A stretch of DNA of 33,578 bases from Acidobacteriota bacterium (GCA_021731095.1 JAKFYA010000022.1:1-33578); one strand, 5' to 3'; shown: positions 21,604-29,071, counted from the first letter of the stretch. Notes: a model not told the origin generated them from the sequence alone. Numbers and translations: made by a program.

Positions 21604-23813
21604 GCGAAGACCCGGACGAGGGGCGGCCCACCGGGGCGGGTGCTTTCGTCATGGACAGGCTGGAAGCGGACCAGCGCATCGAGCGGGACCGCCGACTCTC
21701 CAGGCTCCAGCCCGACCAGGGCGTGCCTGCCTGGACCACGGGACCGGAGCTGCGCCTCGGCCGCTTCGTAGGTGGCGTAGCGATCCAGTCTGGTGATCTC
21801 TTTGTAGGTGCGGCCGTCACGACCGGTTCGCTCCACCCAAGTCACCACCCAGGAGCTGTGGCGAGGCTGGACGGCCCGACCGGCAAAGGTCTGGAGGTGG
21901 ACCGCCATCGACCGGTAGTACGCCGGATGGAAGACCCAGGTGCGGACCAGCGTGCCTCCGCCGGTCTTCTGGTACATCGGCTCGGCAAAGTCCGCCGCGC
22001 TCAGACCGACGAGTGCGGGCATGCCGAGGAGTCGCCCGCGGAGGCGGCCGTCGGCGCCGTCGCTGGTCCAGCGCATGGCCATGTCGTCATCGACCATGAC
22101 GTACCGCGCGCGCTTGGCGTCCATCCACGCATGGGCCGCCACCGGCGTGACTGACGTGAAGAAGGCGGCCGCCTGGTCGGCGCCCTCCTGGGTGCCGTTC
22201 GACATGGGGACCCGATGCGCCAGTGCGGTGATCCAGTAGCCTTGGTCCCAAAAGGCCATCACGCTGTACTGTGCCCGTGGCATCGCGTCGGCGTCGTACC
22301 GCGCCAGGTACAGGTCTCCCTGAGGAAACGGCTCGGGTGAGTGCGTGCGCAGCCATGTCAGGGCCTGCCACCAGGCCGGGGTCGGCCCTGAATCCCGACT
22401 CGCCGTGGCGACGGCTTCCGGCAACGTTGGCGCGACGAGCACGGCCAGCGCGAGCGGAGCGCCCAGCAGGTGCCAGCGTGAGGGTCTGGCCCGGGCTGTC
22501 CACCAGGCGAGGACGCCGGCGGCCGCGGCACCGGTGAAGAGGGCGAGCATGGGTGCCAGGTAGTAGCCGAAGCGCGTCGCCTTGAAGGTCGCGGCCAGGA
22601 CCCAGAACAGCCAGACCCCGAGCAGGAGCCTGTCTGGCTCTCTTCGTCGCCAGGCACGCCACGAGACCGTGGCAGCGGCAGGAATTCCCAGCAGGAATGG
22701 CGCGCCAAACATCGACAGGGGCGCGGTCAGGGATAGCCGGTCTCCCGGCCAGAGCAGTGGCCGCAGCTCGAGAATGGACGAAGGGGCACCGCCCGGGCGC
22801 AGCCGGGCGAGGTCGACGAGCCAGTGACGACCCAGGTCCGGCATGGCCAGCGCGATGAGTCCACAGCCGGCCACGCCCAGTCCCAGGGGGAGCACCAAGA
22901 CGGTGGCGCGTGGCCACCCGCGGCGCGCAGTCTGGTCCGCGAGGGCGACGAGCAGGGCGGCGAACAGGGCCACTGCGACGAGGGACGAGACCTGGAGGCC
23001 CCATCGATCGAGCTGGCGGGGCTGGAAGGCGAGCACAAGTGTCAGCGCTGACAGACCGGTCCTGCTCACGCCAAGGCCCAGCACCCGTACGTCGGCCCAG
23101 GCTGGCGCCTGGCGCCAGGCCCAGGTCAGGACCCAGACGGCCAGGGCGCCCAGCAGAAAGGGCGCGCTGGTCCAGGAGAGGTAGTAGGCGCCCAGGCCAC
23201 ACCCGGCGAGCCACCACGGGATGGCCCGGGTCGGGTCCGTCACGGCGCGACAGAGAGCCAACAGCGTAGCCTCCACCAGCACCACCTCCAGGACGTGGTG
23301 GTCGGTGAATCCAAGCTGGGTCCGTTCAAGGAAGGGCCCAGGCATCAGGGCCATCAGCGCGGCGGTGAACAGGCCGGCCTGTCGGCCGAACACCTGTCGA
23401 CCCAGCAGGTAGCCCAGGCACACCGCGACGACCGCCAGCACAGGGGGGGCCAGGGCCGCCACGGCCTCTACCGTGCCCGTGGCCGGATGGCCGAGTCCAA
23501 TCGCCAGGGCCGCCAGGGCGACCAGAAGGTCGAACAGGGGGGCGATCGCGACATGTTGCCCGTCGATCAGGGCATAGGGGTCAACTGTCAGCCGGTGGGG
23601 GAAGTTGGCCACCAGATGGGTGACCGCCCGGAGGTGGTACCAGCCGTCATCCTGAAACCGGACCCAGCTCCCCCCCATAACCCGGTCCCAGGGCAGCCAG
23701 ACCCGGAGCGCCAGTGCGGCGCTGCACAGGGCGAGCAGGGCGAACCAGGTGCCGGACGACCTCCCGTCCGCGCCGCTCGGGCTCGGGCTCGGGCTTTCAG
23801 CCGGGGACGACAT
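21591..23813 (-). CDS. STT3-family oligosaccharyltransferase (PglB/AglB-like)
   Basis: Large polytopic protein, 740 aa, predicted to transfer a preassembled lipid-linked glycan to Asn of exported proteins. Family marks in order are the first acidic motif FQDDGWYHLRA (53-63, Asp55/56), the second external-loop motif GFTDHHVLE (168-176), the external-loop-5 Glu in PSSILELRP (E349; equivalent to the SVSE/TIxE site), TRFGYY (413-418, Arg), and a WWDYG-equivalent FWDQGYWIT (521-529). The soluble C-terminal domain follows (about 475-740) with RARYVMVDDDMAM near 568. The acceptor-binding WWDYG box is altered to FWDQG. I chose the ATG at 23813; TACCGT ends 7 bases before it on the minus strand. It converges on the ALG2-like gene. 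N-glycosylation is the family function; O- or other transfer is not excluded. Confidence 0.87.
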   Translation of the reverse strand: MSSPAESPSPSPSGADGRSSGTWFALLALCSAALALRVWLPWDRVMGGSWVRFQDDGWYHLRAVTHLVANFPHRLTVDPYALIDGQHVAIAPLFDLLVALAALAIGLGHPATGTVEAVAALAPPVLAVVAVCLGYLLGRQVFGRQAGLFTAALMALMPGPFLERTQLGFTDHHVLEVVLVEATLLALCRAVTDPTRAIPWWLAGCGLGAYYLSWTSAPFLLGALAVWVLTWAWRQAPAWADVRVLGLGVSRTGLSALTLVLAFQPRQLDRWGLQVSSLVAVALFAALLVALADQTARRGWPRATVLVLPLGLGVAGCGLIALAMPDLGRHWLVDLARLRPGGAPSSILELRPLLWPGDRLSLTAPLSMFGAPFLLGIPAAATVSWRAWRRREPDRLLLGVWLFWVLAATFKATRFGYYLAPMLALFTGAAAAGVLAWWTARARPSRWHLLGAPLALAVLVAPTLPEAVATASRDSGPTPAWWQALTWLRTHSPEPFPQGDLYLARYDADAMPRAQYSVMAFWDQGYWITALAHRVPMSNGTQEGADQAAAFFTSVTPVAAHAWMDAKRARYVMVDDDMAMRWTSDGADGRLRGRLLGMPALVGLSAADFAEPMYQKTGGGTLVRTWVFHPAYYRSMAVHLQTFAGRAVQPRHSSWVVTWVERTGRDGRTYKEITRLDRYATYEAAEAQLRSRGPGRHALVGLEPGESAVPLDALVRFQPVHDESTRPGGPPLVRVFAYTP

Positions 23814-23820
23814 GCCCGAG

Positions 23821-23826
23821 ACGGTA
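23821..23826 (-). promoter_or_regulatory. Candidate -10 box of the STT3 gene (TACCGT)
   Basis: TACCGT on the minus strand ends 7 bases before the ATG at 23813, the spacing that gives a leaderless mRNA. No Shine-Dalgarno sequence or -35 is visible. Confidence 0.35.
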
Positions 23827-23857
23827 CCACAGCGCCATGTGCCGACCCACCCGTGCC

Positions 23858-23887
23858 TTGCAGGATCCGCAGGTGGTCAGCTAGACT
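23858..23887 (+). promoter_or_regulatory. Sigma-70-type promoter of tRNA-Gln
   Basis: TTGCAG (23858-23863) and TAGACT (23882-23887) are separated by 18 bases, a reasonable -35/-10 pair. Transcription would start near 23894, about 25 bases before the mature tRNA. It may also feed prs downstream. Confidence 0.55.
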
Positions 23888-23918
23888 ACGGGTTTGCGCA
23901 GGATGCCAGGCACCAAGC

Positions 23919-23993
23919 TGGGGCGTGGCCAAGCGGTAAGGCGCGGGACTTTGGCTCCCGTATTCGAAGGTTCGAATCCTTCCGCCCCAACCA
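23919..23993 (+). tRNA. tRNA-Gln (anticodon TTG)
   Basis: A 75-base tRNA including the encoded CCA end. The acceptor stem TGGGGCG (23919-23925) pairs perfectly with CGCCCCA (23983-23989). The D-arm contains AAGCGGTAAGGC, the anticodon stem is CGGGA/TCCCG with loop CTTTGGC (anticodon TTG, reading CAA), and the T-arm carries GGTTCGAATCC. The sequence strongly resembles bacterial tRNA-Gln. It lies between the STT3 gene and prs and marks the right border of the glycan locus. Confidence 0.95.
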
Positions 23994-24049
23994 CCTCCCG
24001 AGCGGATTGCTGACGACGAGCGATGAAACGACCCCACGGCGACGCACTC

Positions 24050-25000
24050 ATGCCCACGGACTTCGGGGACCTCAAGGTCTTCACCGGGTCCGCTCATCCC
24101 CAGTTGGCCAGGGAAATTGCCGAATTTCTTGGCATTCCGCTGGGGCAGGCACGTCTGCGGCGGTTCCCGGACACGGAAGTCTCGTTTCAGATCGACGAAA
24201 ATATCCGCGGCGCTGACGTCTTCATCATTCAGCCCACCTGCAATCCGGTGGACCCGAATCTGATGGAGCTGATGATCATGATCGACGCGTTTCGTCGGTC
24301 ATCCGCCGCCCGCATCACGGCCGTGGTGCCGTATTACGGTTACGCCCGCCAGGACCGGAAGGACAAGCCCCGCGTGCCGATTTCGGCCAAGCTGGTGGCA
24401 AACCTGCTCGGGGCGGCCGGTACGAACCGCGTGCTGACGATGGACCTGCACAAGGCCCAGATTCAGGGGTTCTTTGATATTCCGGTCGATCACCTGTTCG
24501 CGGCCCCGGTCATCATTGACCACCTGGCGCGCCAGGGCATGACCGACCTGACCATGGTGGCCCCCGACGTCGGCGGCGCCGAACGTGCCCGCGCCTACGC
24601 CAAGCGCCTCGGCGCGGAACTCGCCGTGGTCGACAAGCGGCGGACTGAAGATGGCACGGCCGAAGTGATGAATGTCATCGGTGACGTCAAGGGTCGGACC
24701 TGTGTGATTCAGGACGACATCATCGACACCGCCGGCACCATCCAGAAGGCGGCGGCGGCGCTCAAGTCGGCGGGCGCGGCCAAGGTGGTCGCGTGTGCCG
24801 TGCACGGCGTGCTCTCGGGTCCTGCCATCGAGCGGATCGAGAATTCGCCGGTTGACCAGCTCATCGTGACCAACACGATTCCGTTGCGCGAGGACGCGCA
24901 GCGGTGCAAGAAGATCGTCGTGCTGTCGGTGGCCAGACTGCTGGGCCAGGCGATTCGGAGCATCCATGAGGAAACCTCGGTTTCCTCGCTGTTTGTTTAG
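24050..25000 (+). CDS. prs: Ribose-phosphate pyrophosphokinase
   Basis: Makes PRPP from ribose 5-phosphate and ATP in the cytoplasm, the entry to nucleotide, His and Trp synthesis. From the ATG at 24050 the protein is 316 aa, the usual length of the family, beginning PTDFGDLKVFTGSAHP. An in-frame ATG at 24023 would add nine residues and cannot be ruled out. Neither start has a Shine-Dalgarno sequence. Motifs are the flexible catalytic loop region VVPYYGYARQDRKDKPR, LTMDLHKAQIQGFF, VAPDVGGAERARAYAKRL and the PRPP-binding loop IQDDIIDTAGTI. It is first in a prs-rplY-pth run, which is a common order in bacteria. Confidence 0.96.
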   Translation: MPTDFGDLKVFTGSAHPQLAREIAEFLGIPLGQARLRRFPDTEVSFQIDENIRGADVFIIQPTCNPVDPNLMELMIMIDAFRRSSAARITAVVPYYGYARQDRKDKPRVPISAKLVANLLGAAGTNRVLTMDLHKAQIQGFFDIPVDHLFAAPVIIDHLARQGMTDLTMVAPDVGGAERARAYAKRLGAELAVVDKRRTEDGTAEVMNVIGDVKGRTCVIQDDIIDTAGTIQKAAAALKSAGAAKVVACAVHGVLSGPAIERIENSPVDQLIVTNTIPLREDAQRCKKIVVLSVARLLGQAIRSIHEETSVSSLFV

Positions 25001-25029
25001 GTGGCGGCCAGCAGGCTGCTGAGGTAGGT

Positions 25030-25692
25030 ATGGACGCGATTCTCGAAGCAACGAAACGTGACACCCGCGGCAAGAACGAGGCCCGGCGCCTCCGGGTGGC
25101 TGGCCGTATTCCGGCGGTGATCTACGGGGCCCGCACGGGCAGCGCGGCGCCGGTCGGCACGGCCGTGGCGGTGAACCCGAAGGATCTGATGAAGATTCTG
25201 CGCTCCGAGTCGGGAGCCAACACCCTCATCAGCCTCCGCAACGAGGATGGCGAGTCCAAGGTGATGATCCGGGAGTACCAGATCGACCCGGTCACCCACC
25301 ACCTGCTCCACGCCGACTTTTACCAGCTGGCGATGGACAAGGAAATCCAGGTCACCGTGCCGGTGCAGATCACGGGCACCCCGGTGGGCGTGAAGCTCCA
25401 GGGCGGCATGCTGGACTTCCTGACTCGCGAGATTCACGTGATGTGTCTCCCGACGCAGATTCCGGAGCACGTGACCCTCGATGTGTCCGAACTGGCGCTG
25501 AACGGGTCCATCCGTGTCCGCGACCTGCCGGTCAACGCCGGCTGGCGTGCCGTCACCGAGGGCGACACGATGATCGTGCACGTCGTGTCGCTGAAGGCCG
25601 AGGAATCGGCGGCGGCGGCGGCGACCGAGCCCGAAGTGGCCAAGAAGGGCAAGACCGACAAGCCCGAGGAGTCGGCTGCCAAGAAGAAGTAG
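25030..25692 (+). CDS. rplY: 50S ribosomal protein bL25, long Ctc/TL5 form
   Basis: Binds 5S rRNA in the large ribosomal subunit. The 220-aa protein has the N-terminal L25 domain (about 1-95: TRGKNEARRLRVAGRIPAVIYGA) and a C-terminal TL5/Ctc beta domain (about 98-190). An Ala/Lys/Glu-rich tail follows. The ATG at 25030 is preceded by GAGGTAGG, a usable Shine-Dalgarno sequence. The stop is 3 bases before the pth start, so the two are coupled. Confidence 0.95.
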   Translation: MDAILEATKRDTRGKNEARRLRVAGRIPAVIYGARTGSAAPVGTAVAVNPKDLMKILRSESGANTLISLRNEDGESKVMIREYQIDPVTHHLLHADFYQLAMDKEIQVTVPVQITGTPVGVKLQGGMLDFLTREIHVMCLPTQIPEHVTLDVSELALNGSIRVRDLPVNAGWRAVTEGDTMIVHVVSLKAEESAAAAATEPEVAKKGKTDKPEESAAKKK

Positions 25693-25695
25693 CGC

Positions 25696-26286
25696 GTGAA
25701 GCTCATCATCGGGCTCGGGAATCCCGGTACGCAGTATCGGGACACCCGGCACAATGTCGGGTTTCTGGTGGTGGACGAGCTGGCGCGTCGCAGCAGTGTG
25801 ACGCTGGCGCTGGCCCCCTCCCAGATACCCGAGACGATGATCGGCAAGCGCTTCGGCGTGCCGCCAGTGATGCTGGCCAGGCCGCTGACCTTCATGAACC
25901 GCAGCGGCGATGCCGTGGCGGCGCTGGCGCGGTACTACGATTGCGCGCCGGTCGATATGCTGGTGATTTCGGACGATGTGGCCCTGCCGTTTGGCAGGCT
26001 GCGCGCCCGGACCAACGGGTCGGCCGGTGGGCACAACGGTCTCAAGTCGATTATCGAGCGGCTTGGGACTGCGGAATTCGCCCGGCTTCGGCTGGGCGTG
26101 GGGCGCGGTGATACGCGGCGGGATCTCGCCGATCACGTGCTGTCGACGTTCGAGCCCGGGGAACGCGCCGGACTCGACACACTCATTGCCAAGGCGGCGG
26201 ATGCCGCCGAGATGTTCGCCGTAGAGGGCATCGGTCCGGTGATGAATCGCTACAACCCGGATGTTACGGAGCCGGAGACTCACTGA
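25696..26286 (+). CDS. pth: Peptidyl-tRNA hydrolase
   Basis: Releases peptides from drop-off peptidyl-tRNAs in the cytoplasm. The protein has 196 aa from a GTG start, giving KLIIGLGNPGTQYRDTRHNVGF with catalytic His19 and conserved Asn9. Later marks are RPLTFMNRSG, ISDDVALPFGRLR (the conserved Asp that activates His) and TNGSAGGHNGLKSI. Length and motifs are normal for Pth. The start lies 3 bases after the rplY stop. Confidence 0.95.
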   Translation: MKLIIGLGNPGTQYRDTRHNVGFLVVDELARRSSVTLALAPSQIPETMIGKRFGVPPVMLARPLTFMNRSGDAVAALARYYDCAPVDMLVISDDVALPFGRLRARTNGSAGGHNGLKSIIERLGTAEFARLRLGVGRGDTRRDLADHVLSTFEPGERAGLDTLIAKAADAAEMFAVEGIGPVMNRYNPDVTEPETH

Positions 26287-26292
26287 CTCCTT

Positions 26293-26310
26293 GCCGCACA
26301 TGCGTGCGGC
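26293..26310 (+). promoter_or_regulatory. Hairpin in the rpsF leader
   Basis: A perfect 7-bp stem (GCCGCAC/GTGCGGC) with the loop ATGC begins 6 bases after the pth stop and ends 21 bases before the rpsF ATG. There is no T-tract. It could be an intergenic RNA stop or processing site, or part of an autoregulatory site. In several bacteria the S6-S18 complex represses its own mRNA through a stem-loop in the rpsF leader, but the specific CCG-bulge arrangement was not clear here. Confidence 0.4.
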
Positions 26311-26331
26311 CATTAGTCCAGAAGGAGACGC

Positions 26332-26784
26332 ATGAATCGGAAGTACGAACTGGTGTACGTCGTCTCGCCCGACGCCACCGAAGAGCAGGTCACCGACCTG
26401 CACACGCAGGTCGAAGCGATCTGTCAGCGCCTGGATGGCCAGGTCGAGAAGACCGACAACTGGGGCCGGCGCAAGCTGGCCTACGAAATCGGCGCCCACA
26501 AGGAAGGCACCTACGTCGTCGAATACATCCTCGGCTCGGGTGAGCTGATGAAGGAAATCGACCGTCGTCTGAAGGTGTCGGACCTGGTGATTCGTCACCT
26601 GGTGGTCCGTGTGGACGAGGAAGAGGGCGTCATCGAGCGCACGCGCGCCCGCCGGACGGTGACCTCGCAGCGCCGCCGCATCGCGCGCGGCCTGCCGCCG
26701 GATCGCGCTCCGGGCGAAGGACAGCGTGGCGACGGTGATGACGATCGGGACGACCGGTTTGACGGTCCGGAGGTGGAACGATGA
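26332..26784 (+). CDS. rpsF: 30S ribosomal protein bS6
   Basis: Small-subunit platform protein that pairs with S18. The 150-aa product has the S6 core (NRKYELVYVVSPDATEEQ through DEEEGVIERTRARR, about 1-105). The C-terminal tail is long, about 45 residues, Arg-rich and then strongly acidic (GDGDDDRDDRFDG). Acidic S6 tails are known, and E. coli S6 is extended by glutamates. The ATG is preceded by GAAGGAG, a strong Shine-Dalgarno sequence with a short 4-base gap. Its stop overlaps the rpsR start by 4 bases. Confidence 0.96.
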   Translation: MNRKYELVYVVSPDATEEQVTDLHTQVEAICQRLDGQVEKTDNWGRRKLAYEIGAHKEGTYVVEYILGSGELMKEIDRRLKVSDLVIRHLVVRVDEEEGVIERTRARRTVTSQRRRIARGLPPDRAPGEGQRGDGDDDRDDRFDGPEVER

Positions 26785-27080
26785 ACGGACGACGTAGCGG
26801 CCCGACTGGCGGTCGTGGCGCCCGCAAGGGAGCTGATGCGAAGGCGAAGGACGGTCAGCGCCGCCCGATGTTCCGCCGTCGCAAGATGTGCAAGTTCTGC
26901 GTCGACAAGATCGACGACATCAACTACAAGGACGCGAAGCTGCTGCTGCCCTTCGTGCCGGAGCGGTCCAAGATTCTCCCGCGCCGCATTTCAGGCACGT
27001 GCGCGCTGCACCAGCGCAAGCTGCGGACCGCGATCATGCGCGCCCGCCAGCTGGCGCTGATTCCGTACACGTCCGACTAG
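26781..27080 (+). CDS. rpsR: 30S ribosomal protein bS18, zinc-binding type
   Basis: Binds S6 and the 16S rRNA platform. The product has 99 aa with a basic N-terminus and the conserved core MCKFCVDKIDDINYKDAKLL and PRRISGTCALHQRKLRTAIMRAR. Cys37, Cys40, Cys74 and His77 form a complete C-x2-C...C-x2-H set, so this is probably the zinc-containing form. The ATG overlaps the rpsF stop by 4 bases. Confidence 0.96.
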   Translation: MNGRRSGPTGGRGARKGADAKAKDGQRRPMFRRRKMCKFCVDKIDDINYKDAKLLLPFVPERSKILPRRISGTCALHQRKLRTAIMRARQLALIPYTSD

Positions 27081-27103
27081 GGCGCGGCACCGAGGAACGA
27101 TCG

Positions 27104-27565
27104 ATGGAAATCATTCTCAGAGAGCACGTCGACCACGTGGGCCGTCGCGGCGAGATCGTCAAGGTCGCCGATGGTTACGCGCGGAACTACCTGCTGCCCC
27201 GGAAGCTGGCCCTGCTGGCCACCGATGGCAACAAGAAGCGGGTCGAGCGCGAGCGCAAGATCATGGAAGCGCGCGAAGCCGAAGAGCGTGGTCAGGCGGA
27301 GGCCATTTCGGTCCGTCTGCAGGCGCTCGAACTGGTGTTCCCCCGCCGCGTGGGCGATACCGAGCAGCTCTATGGCTCGGTGACCTCCAGCGACATCGCC
27401 GACTTCCTGAAGGCGAATGGGTTCGACATCGACCGCCGCAAGCTGGTGCTGCCCGAGGCGCTCAAGACCCTGGGCGAGCACACCGTGGCGCTGAAGCTGC
27501 ACCGTGAAGTGAGCGTTCCGCTCAAGGTGCAGGTCGTCAAGGAAGTCAAGGGCGGTCAGGCGTAA
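27104..27565 (+). CDS. rplI: 50S ribosomal protein bL9
   Basis: Large-subunit stalk-base protein of 153 aa with the classic N-terminal MEIILREHVDHVGRRGEIVKVADGYARNYLLP, a connecting helix rich in Lys/Arg/Glu, and a C-terminal domain with LYGSVTSSDIADFL and LGEHTVALKLHREV. The frame is open upstream, but the ATG at 27104 is preceded by GAGGA and gives the canonical start. Last gene of the S6-S18-L9 operon; tandem hairpins follow. Confidence 0.96.
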   Translation: MEIILREHVDHVGRRGEIVKVADGYARNYLLPRKLALLATDGNKKRVERERKIMEAREAEERGQAEAISVRLQALELVFPRRVGDTEQLYGSVTSSDIADFLKANGFDIDRRKLVLPEALKTLGEHTVALKLHREVSVPLKVQVVKEVKGGQA

Positions 27566-27592
27566 GCCACCTCCGTATCGCACGATTGGCCT

Positions 27593-27617
27593 GGGGAGCG
27601 GCGTCCTGCCGCTCCCC
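27593..27617 (+). terminator. Strong hairpin after rplI
   Basis: A perfect 10-bp stem, GGGGAGCGGC paired with GCCGCTCCCC, and a 5-base loop (GTCCT). It starts 27 bases after the rplI stop. No T-run follows directly, but its strength and position suggest that it ends the ribosomal operon. Confidence 0.65.
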
Positions 27618-27623
27618 GGTTCG

Positions 27624-27642
27624 TCCCGGATCCCGACCGGGA
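27624..27642 (+). terminator. Second hairpin before dnaB
   Basis: The 6-bp stem TCCCGG/CCGGGA with a 7-base loop is followed by AGCTTTCT, a weak T-rich tail. It lies 6 bases after the first hairpin and 10 bases before the candidate dnaB -10 box, so it may act as a backup stop. Confidence 0.45.
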
Positions 27643-27652
27643 AGCTTTCTGC

Positions 27653-27658
27653 TAGACT
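27653..27658 (+). promoter_or_regulatory. Candidate -10 box of dnaB (TAGACT)
   Basis: The TAGACT here, like the tRNA-Gln box, is part of the octamer GCTAGACT. It is followed by 39 bases made almost wholly of pyrimidines up to the dnaB ATG, with no Shine-Dalgarno sequence. No clear -35 box. Confidence 0.45.
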
Positions 27659-27697
27659 CCTCTCTTTCCGCCTTTTCCCTTTTCCATCTTCGCTTCC

Positions 27698-29044
27698 ATG
27701 GCTGATACGGGCTCTGCCGCGGATCGCACGCTGCCGCACAATCTGGATGCGGAGCGCTCGGTGCTCGGCGCCATCCTCGTCGACAACAACGCCTTCAACA
27801 CGGCGGCCGAATCGATTGATTCGGGCGACTTCTATCGGGACGCGCACCGCCGCATCTTCGATTGCATGGTGACGCTCAACGAGCGCCACGAGGCCATCGA
27901 CTTCATCACCCTCAAGGAAGCCCTCGGGAAGAGCGGCAGCCTCGACGACATCGGCGGCCCGGCCTACCTGGCGTCGCTGGCGGATGGCGTGCCGCGGGCG
28001 ACCAACGTCGAGCACTACGCGAAGATCGTCAAGGAGAAGGCGACCCTCAGGAATCTGATCTTCGCGGCCAACAAGATTCTCGGCGAGGCCTACGGCGCCG
28101 AGCAGGAATCGGACCTGATTCTCGACGGCGCCGAGAGCGCCATCTTCGCGGTGGCGGACGACCGGCTGCGGTCGGGCTTCGTCCCGATGAAGGATCTCGT
28201 CCGCGACAACTTCCCGAAAATCGAGCAGCTCTTCGAGCAGAAGCGACTGATCTCCGGCACGCCCACCGGTTTCGTCGATCTGGACGAGATGACCCGCGGC
28301 CTGCAGGGCGGCGATCTCATCATCATCGCGGCCCGCCCATCGATGGGGAAGACCAGTCTGGTGCTGAACATCGCGCAGTACGTCGCGCTGCAGCCCAACA
28401 TGACCGCGGGCTTCTTCTCGCTGGAAATGTCAAAGGAGGCGCTCTTCCTGCGTCTCCTCACGTCCGAGGCGCAGATCGACAGCCATCGCCTGCTGAGTGG
28501 CGCCATCGGCGGCAAGGATTACAGCCGCATTTCGCACGCGCTGGAGAGCCTGAGTGCGATGAAGCTGTTCATCGATGACACGGCGAGCATCGGCGTCATG
28601 GAAATGCGGGCCAAGTCGCGCCGCCTCCAGTCCGAGCACGGGCTGAATCTGCTGGTGGTGGACTATATCCAGCTCATGAGTGGACGTGGCCGCTTCGAGA
28701 ACCGCACGCTCGAACTGGCCTCCATCTCGCGGTCGCTCAAGGGGCTGGCCAAGGAGCTGAACGTCCCCATCGTCATCCTGTCGCAGTTGAGCCGCGCATC
28801 GGAATCGCGCTCGGACCACCGGCCGCAGTTGTCCGACCTGCGCGAGTCGGGCGCCCTCGAGCAGGACGCGGACCTTGTCGTGCTCATCTATCGCGACGAG
28901 GTCTACAACAAGGATCCGAACAACGAACTGGCCGGCACCGCGGAGCTGATTGTCGCCAAACAGCGTAATGGCCCGACCGGAACGGTGAAGCTGGCGTTCC
29001 TGAAGGAACAGACCCGCTTTGCCAATCTCGCGCCCGGCATGTAG
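27698..29044 (+). CDS. dnaB: Replicative DNA helicase DnaB
   Basis: Hexameric 5'-3' helicase of the replication fork, 448 aa. The N-terminal primase-interacting domain spans about 8-115 (LPHNLDAERSVLGAILVDNNAF). The RecA-like domain starts near 175, with FVDLDEMTRGLQGGDLIIIAARPSMGKTS containing Walker A near 211. It also has FFSLEMSKEAL, LLVVDYIQLMSG (Walker B) and PQLSDLRESGALEQDADLVV. The C-terminal motif (AKQRNGPTGTVKLAF) is normal. There is no intein. The usual length confirms the ATG at 27698. rplI-dnaB-alr-radA is a widely conserved order. Confidence 0.97.
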   Translation: MADTGSAADRTLPHNLDAERSVLGAILVDNNAFNTAAESIDSGDFYRDAHRRIFDCMVTLNERHEAIDFITLKEALGKSGSLDDIGGPAYLASLADGVPRATNVEHYAKIVKEKATLRNLIFAANKILGEAYGAEQESDLILDGAESAIFAVADDRLRSGFVPMKDLVRDNFPKIEQLFEQKRLISGTPTGFVDLDEMTRGLQGGDLIIIAARPSMGKTSLVLNIAQYVALQPNMTAGFFSLEMSKEALFLRLLTSEAQIDSHRLLSGAIGGKDYSRISHALESLSAMKLFIDDTASIGVMEMRAKSRRLQSEHGLNLLVVDYIQLMSGRGRFENRTLELASISRSLKGLAKELNVPIVILSQLSRASESRSDHRPQLSDLRESGALEQDADLVVLIYRDEVYNKDPNNELAGTAELIVAKQRNGPTGTVKLAFLKEQTRFANLAPGM

Positions 29045-29071
29045 CCGGACGCTTCTTCCCGGCAGCTCCCG

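Noticed and set aside
23919-23993. tRNA-Gln as an integration site for a mobile island
   Set aside because: No integrase, no repeat of the tRNA 3' end and no composition shift were seen in the window.
24997-26598. Long minus-strand open frame (533 codons) opposite rplY and pth
   Set aside because: It is antisense to conserved genes with full motif sets; composition is typical of a shadow frame.
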